Below, piece after piece: positions 12,112-12,156 of a stretch of DNA of 12,156 bases. Origin of the DNA: Spirochaetaceae bacterium (lineage in GTDB: Bacteria; Spirochaetota; Spirochaetia; Treponematales; Breznakiellaceae). The position numbers and the translations under genes were made by a program. Numbering within the stretch: position 1 is the stretch's first letter; the number at the start of each line of letters is the position of its first letter. The stretch is taken from positions 1 to 12,156 of the forward strand of contig JAITRV010000301.1 in assembly GCA_031288215.1 (NCBI GenBank), read 5' to 3'. The notes under the pieces were generated by a model. The model did no database searches. It was not told the DNA's origin and saw only the letters and a list, made by a program, of their open reading frames with translations.

Positions 12112-12156
12112 TTGAAAAAGTTTGTTCTTGTTGCCCTGCTCCCGGCTTTGTTCGGG
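12112..12156 (+). CDS. exported protein, signal-peptide start only (TTG start), partial
   Basis: The last 45 bases encode 15 residues, MKKFVLVALLPALFG, a clear signal-peptide beginning (KK then a hydrophobic run). The start is a TTG at 12112; no ATG or GTG is near, a strong GGGAGGGG (12098-12105) stands at the right distance, and a strong promoter lies just upstream. The gene runs out of the window, so the mature protein and its function are unknown. The combination of a strong promoter and ribosome site with a weak start codon is worth noting. Confidence 0.65.
   Translation, partial: MKKFVLVALLPALFG

Overview
The window is a GC-rich bacterial chromosome segment with a decayed mobile-element patch at the left end, followed by ordinary metabolic and envelope genes. 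The spirochaetal-looking lipobox, the Rpn-type nuclease/transposase remnant and the gene mix (xylose use, glycogen synthase, CoA ligase with ACT protein, M23 peptidase, tiny ferredoxin) suggest a fermentative, host- or gut-associated spirochaete of the Treponema/Breznakiella kind. This is an inference: there is no rRNA or other taxonomic marker here.

Layout. 1-117: tail of an integrase-core transposase with a candidate insertion-sequence right end. 118-650: scrambled inverted and direct repeats around a frameshifted C-terminal fragment of an Rpn family gene. 882-3729: xylB-xylA, which convert D-xylose to xylulose-5-phosphate. 3792-4703: a WHy/LEA14-like lipoprotein. 4780-6051: a CNNM/CorC-type membrane protein with a CBS pair. 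6099-9323 (minus): a tight three-gene operon read paaK, ACT-domain protein, glgA. 9445-10120: a UPF0175 antitoxin / PIN-domain toxin pair. 10148-11095 (minus): a secreted LysM-like plus M23 peptidase. 11096-11337: a gene-free stretch with a good terminator and two large folded structures. 11338-11511 (minus): an 8-cysteine 2[4Fe-4S] ferredoxin. 11610-11978 (minus): a small three-helix membrane protein. 12112 to the edge: the signal-peptide start of an exported protein with a TTG start.

How it works together. XylA and XylB feed xylose carbon into the pentose phosphate pathway, and GlgA stores glucose as glycogen. The PaaK-like ligase with its ACT partner probably activates an aryl acid, with the ACT protein as a sensor; its co-transcription with glgA is the unexpected part.

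The least explained material is non-coding. A 19-base hairpin module occurs after xylA and again upstream of the M23 gene, each time next to a second hairpin and foldable into a three-way junction. A GTGCC-N-GGCAC palindrome recurs three times. An 18-base block carrying TTGACA is duplicated in the last promoter region. I see no CRISPR array, tRNA, rRNA or clear new defence system.
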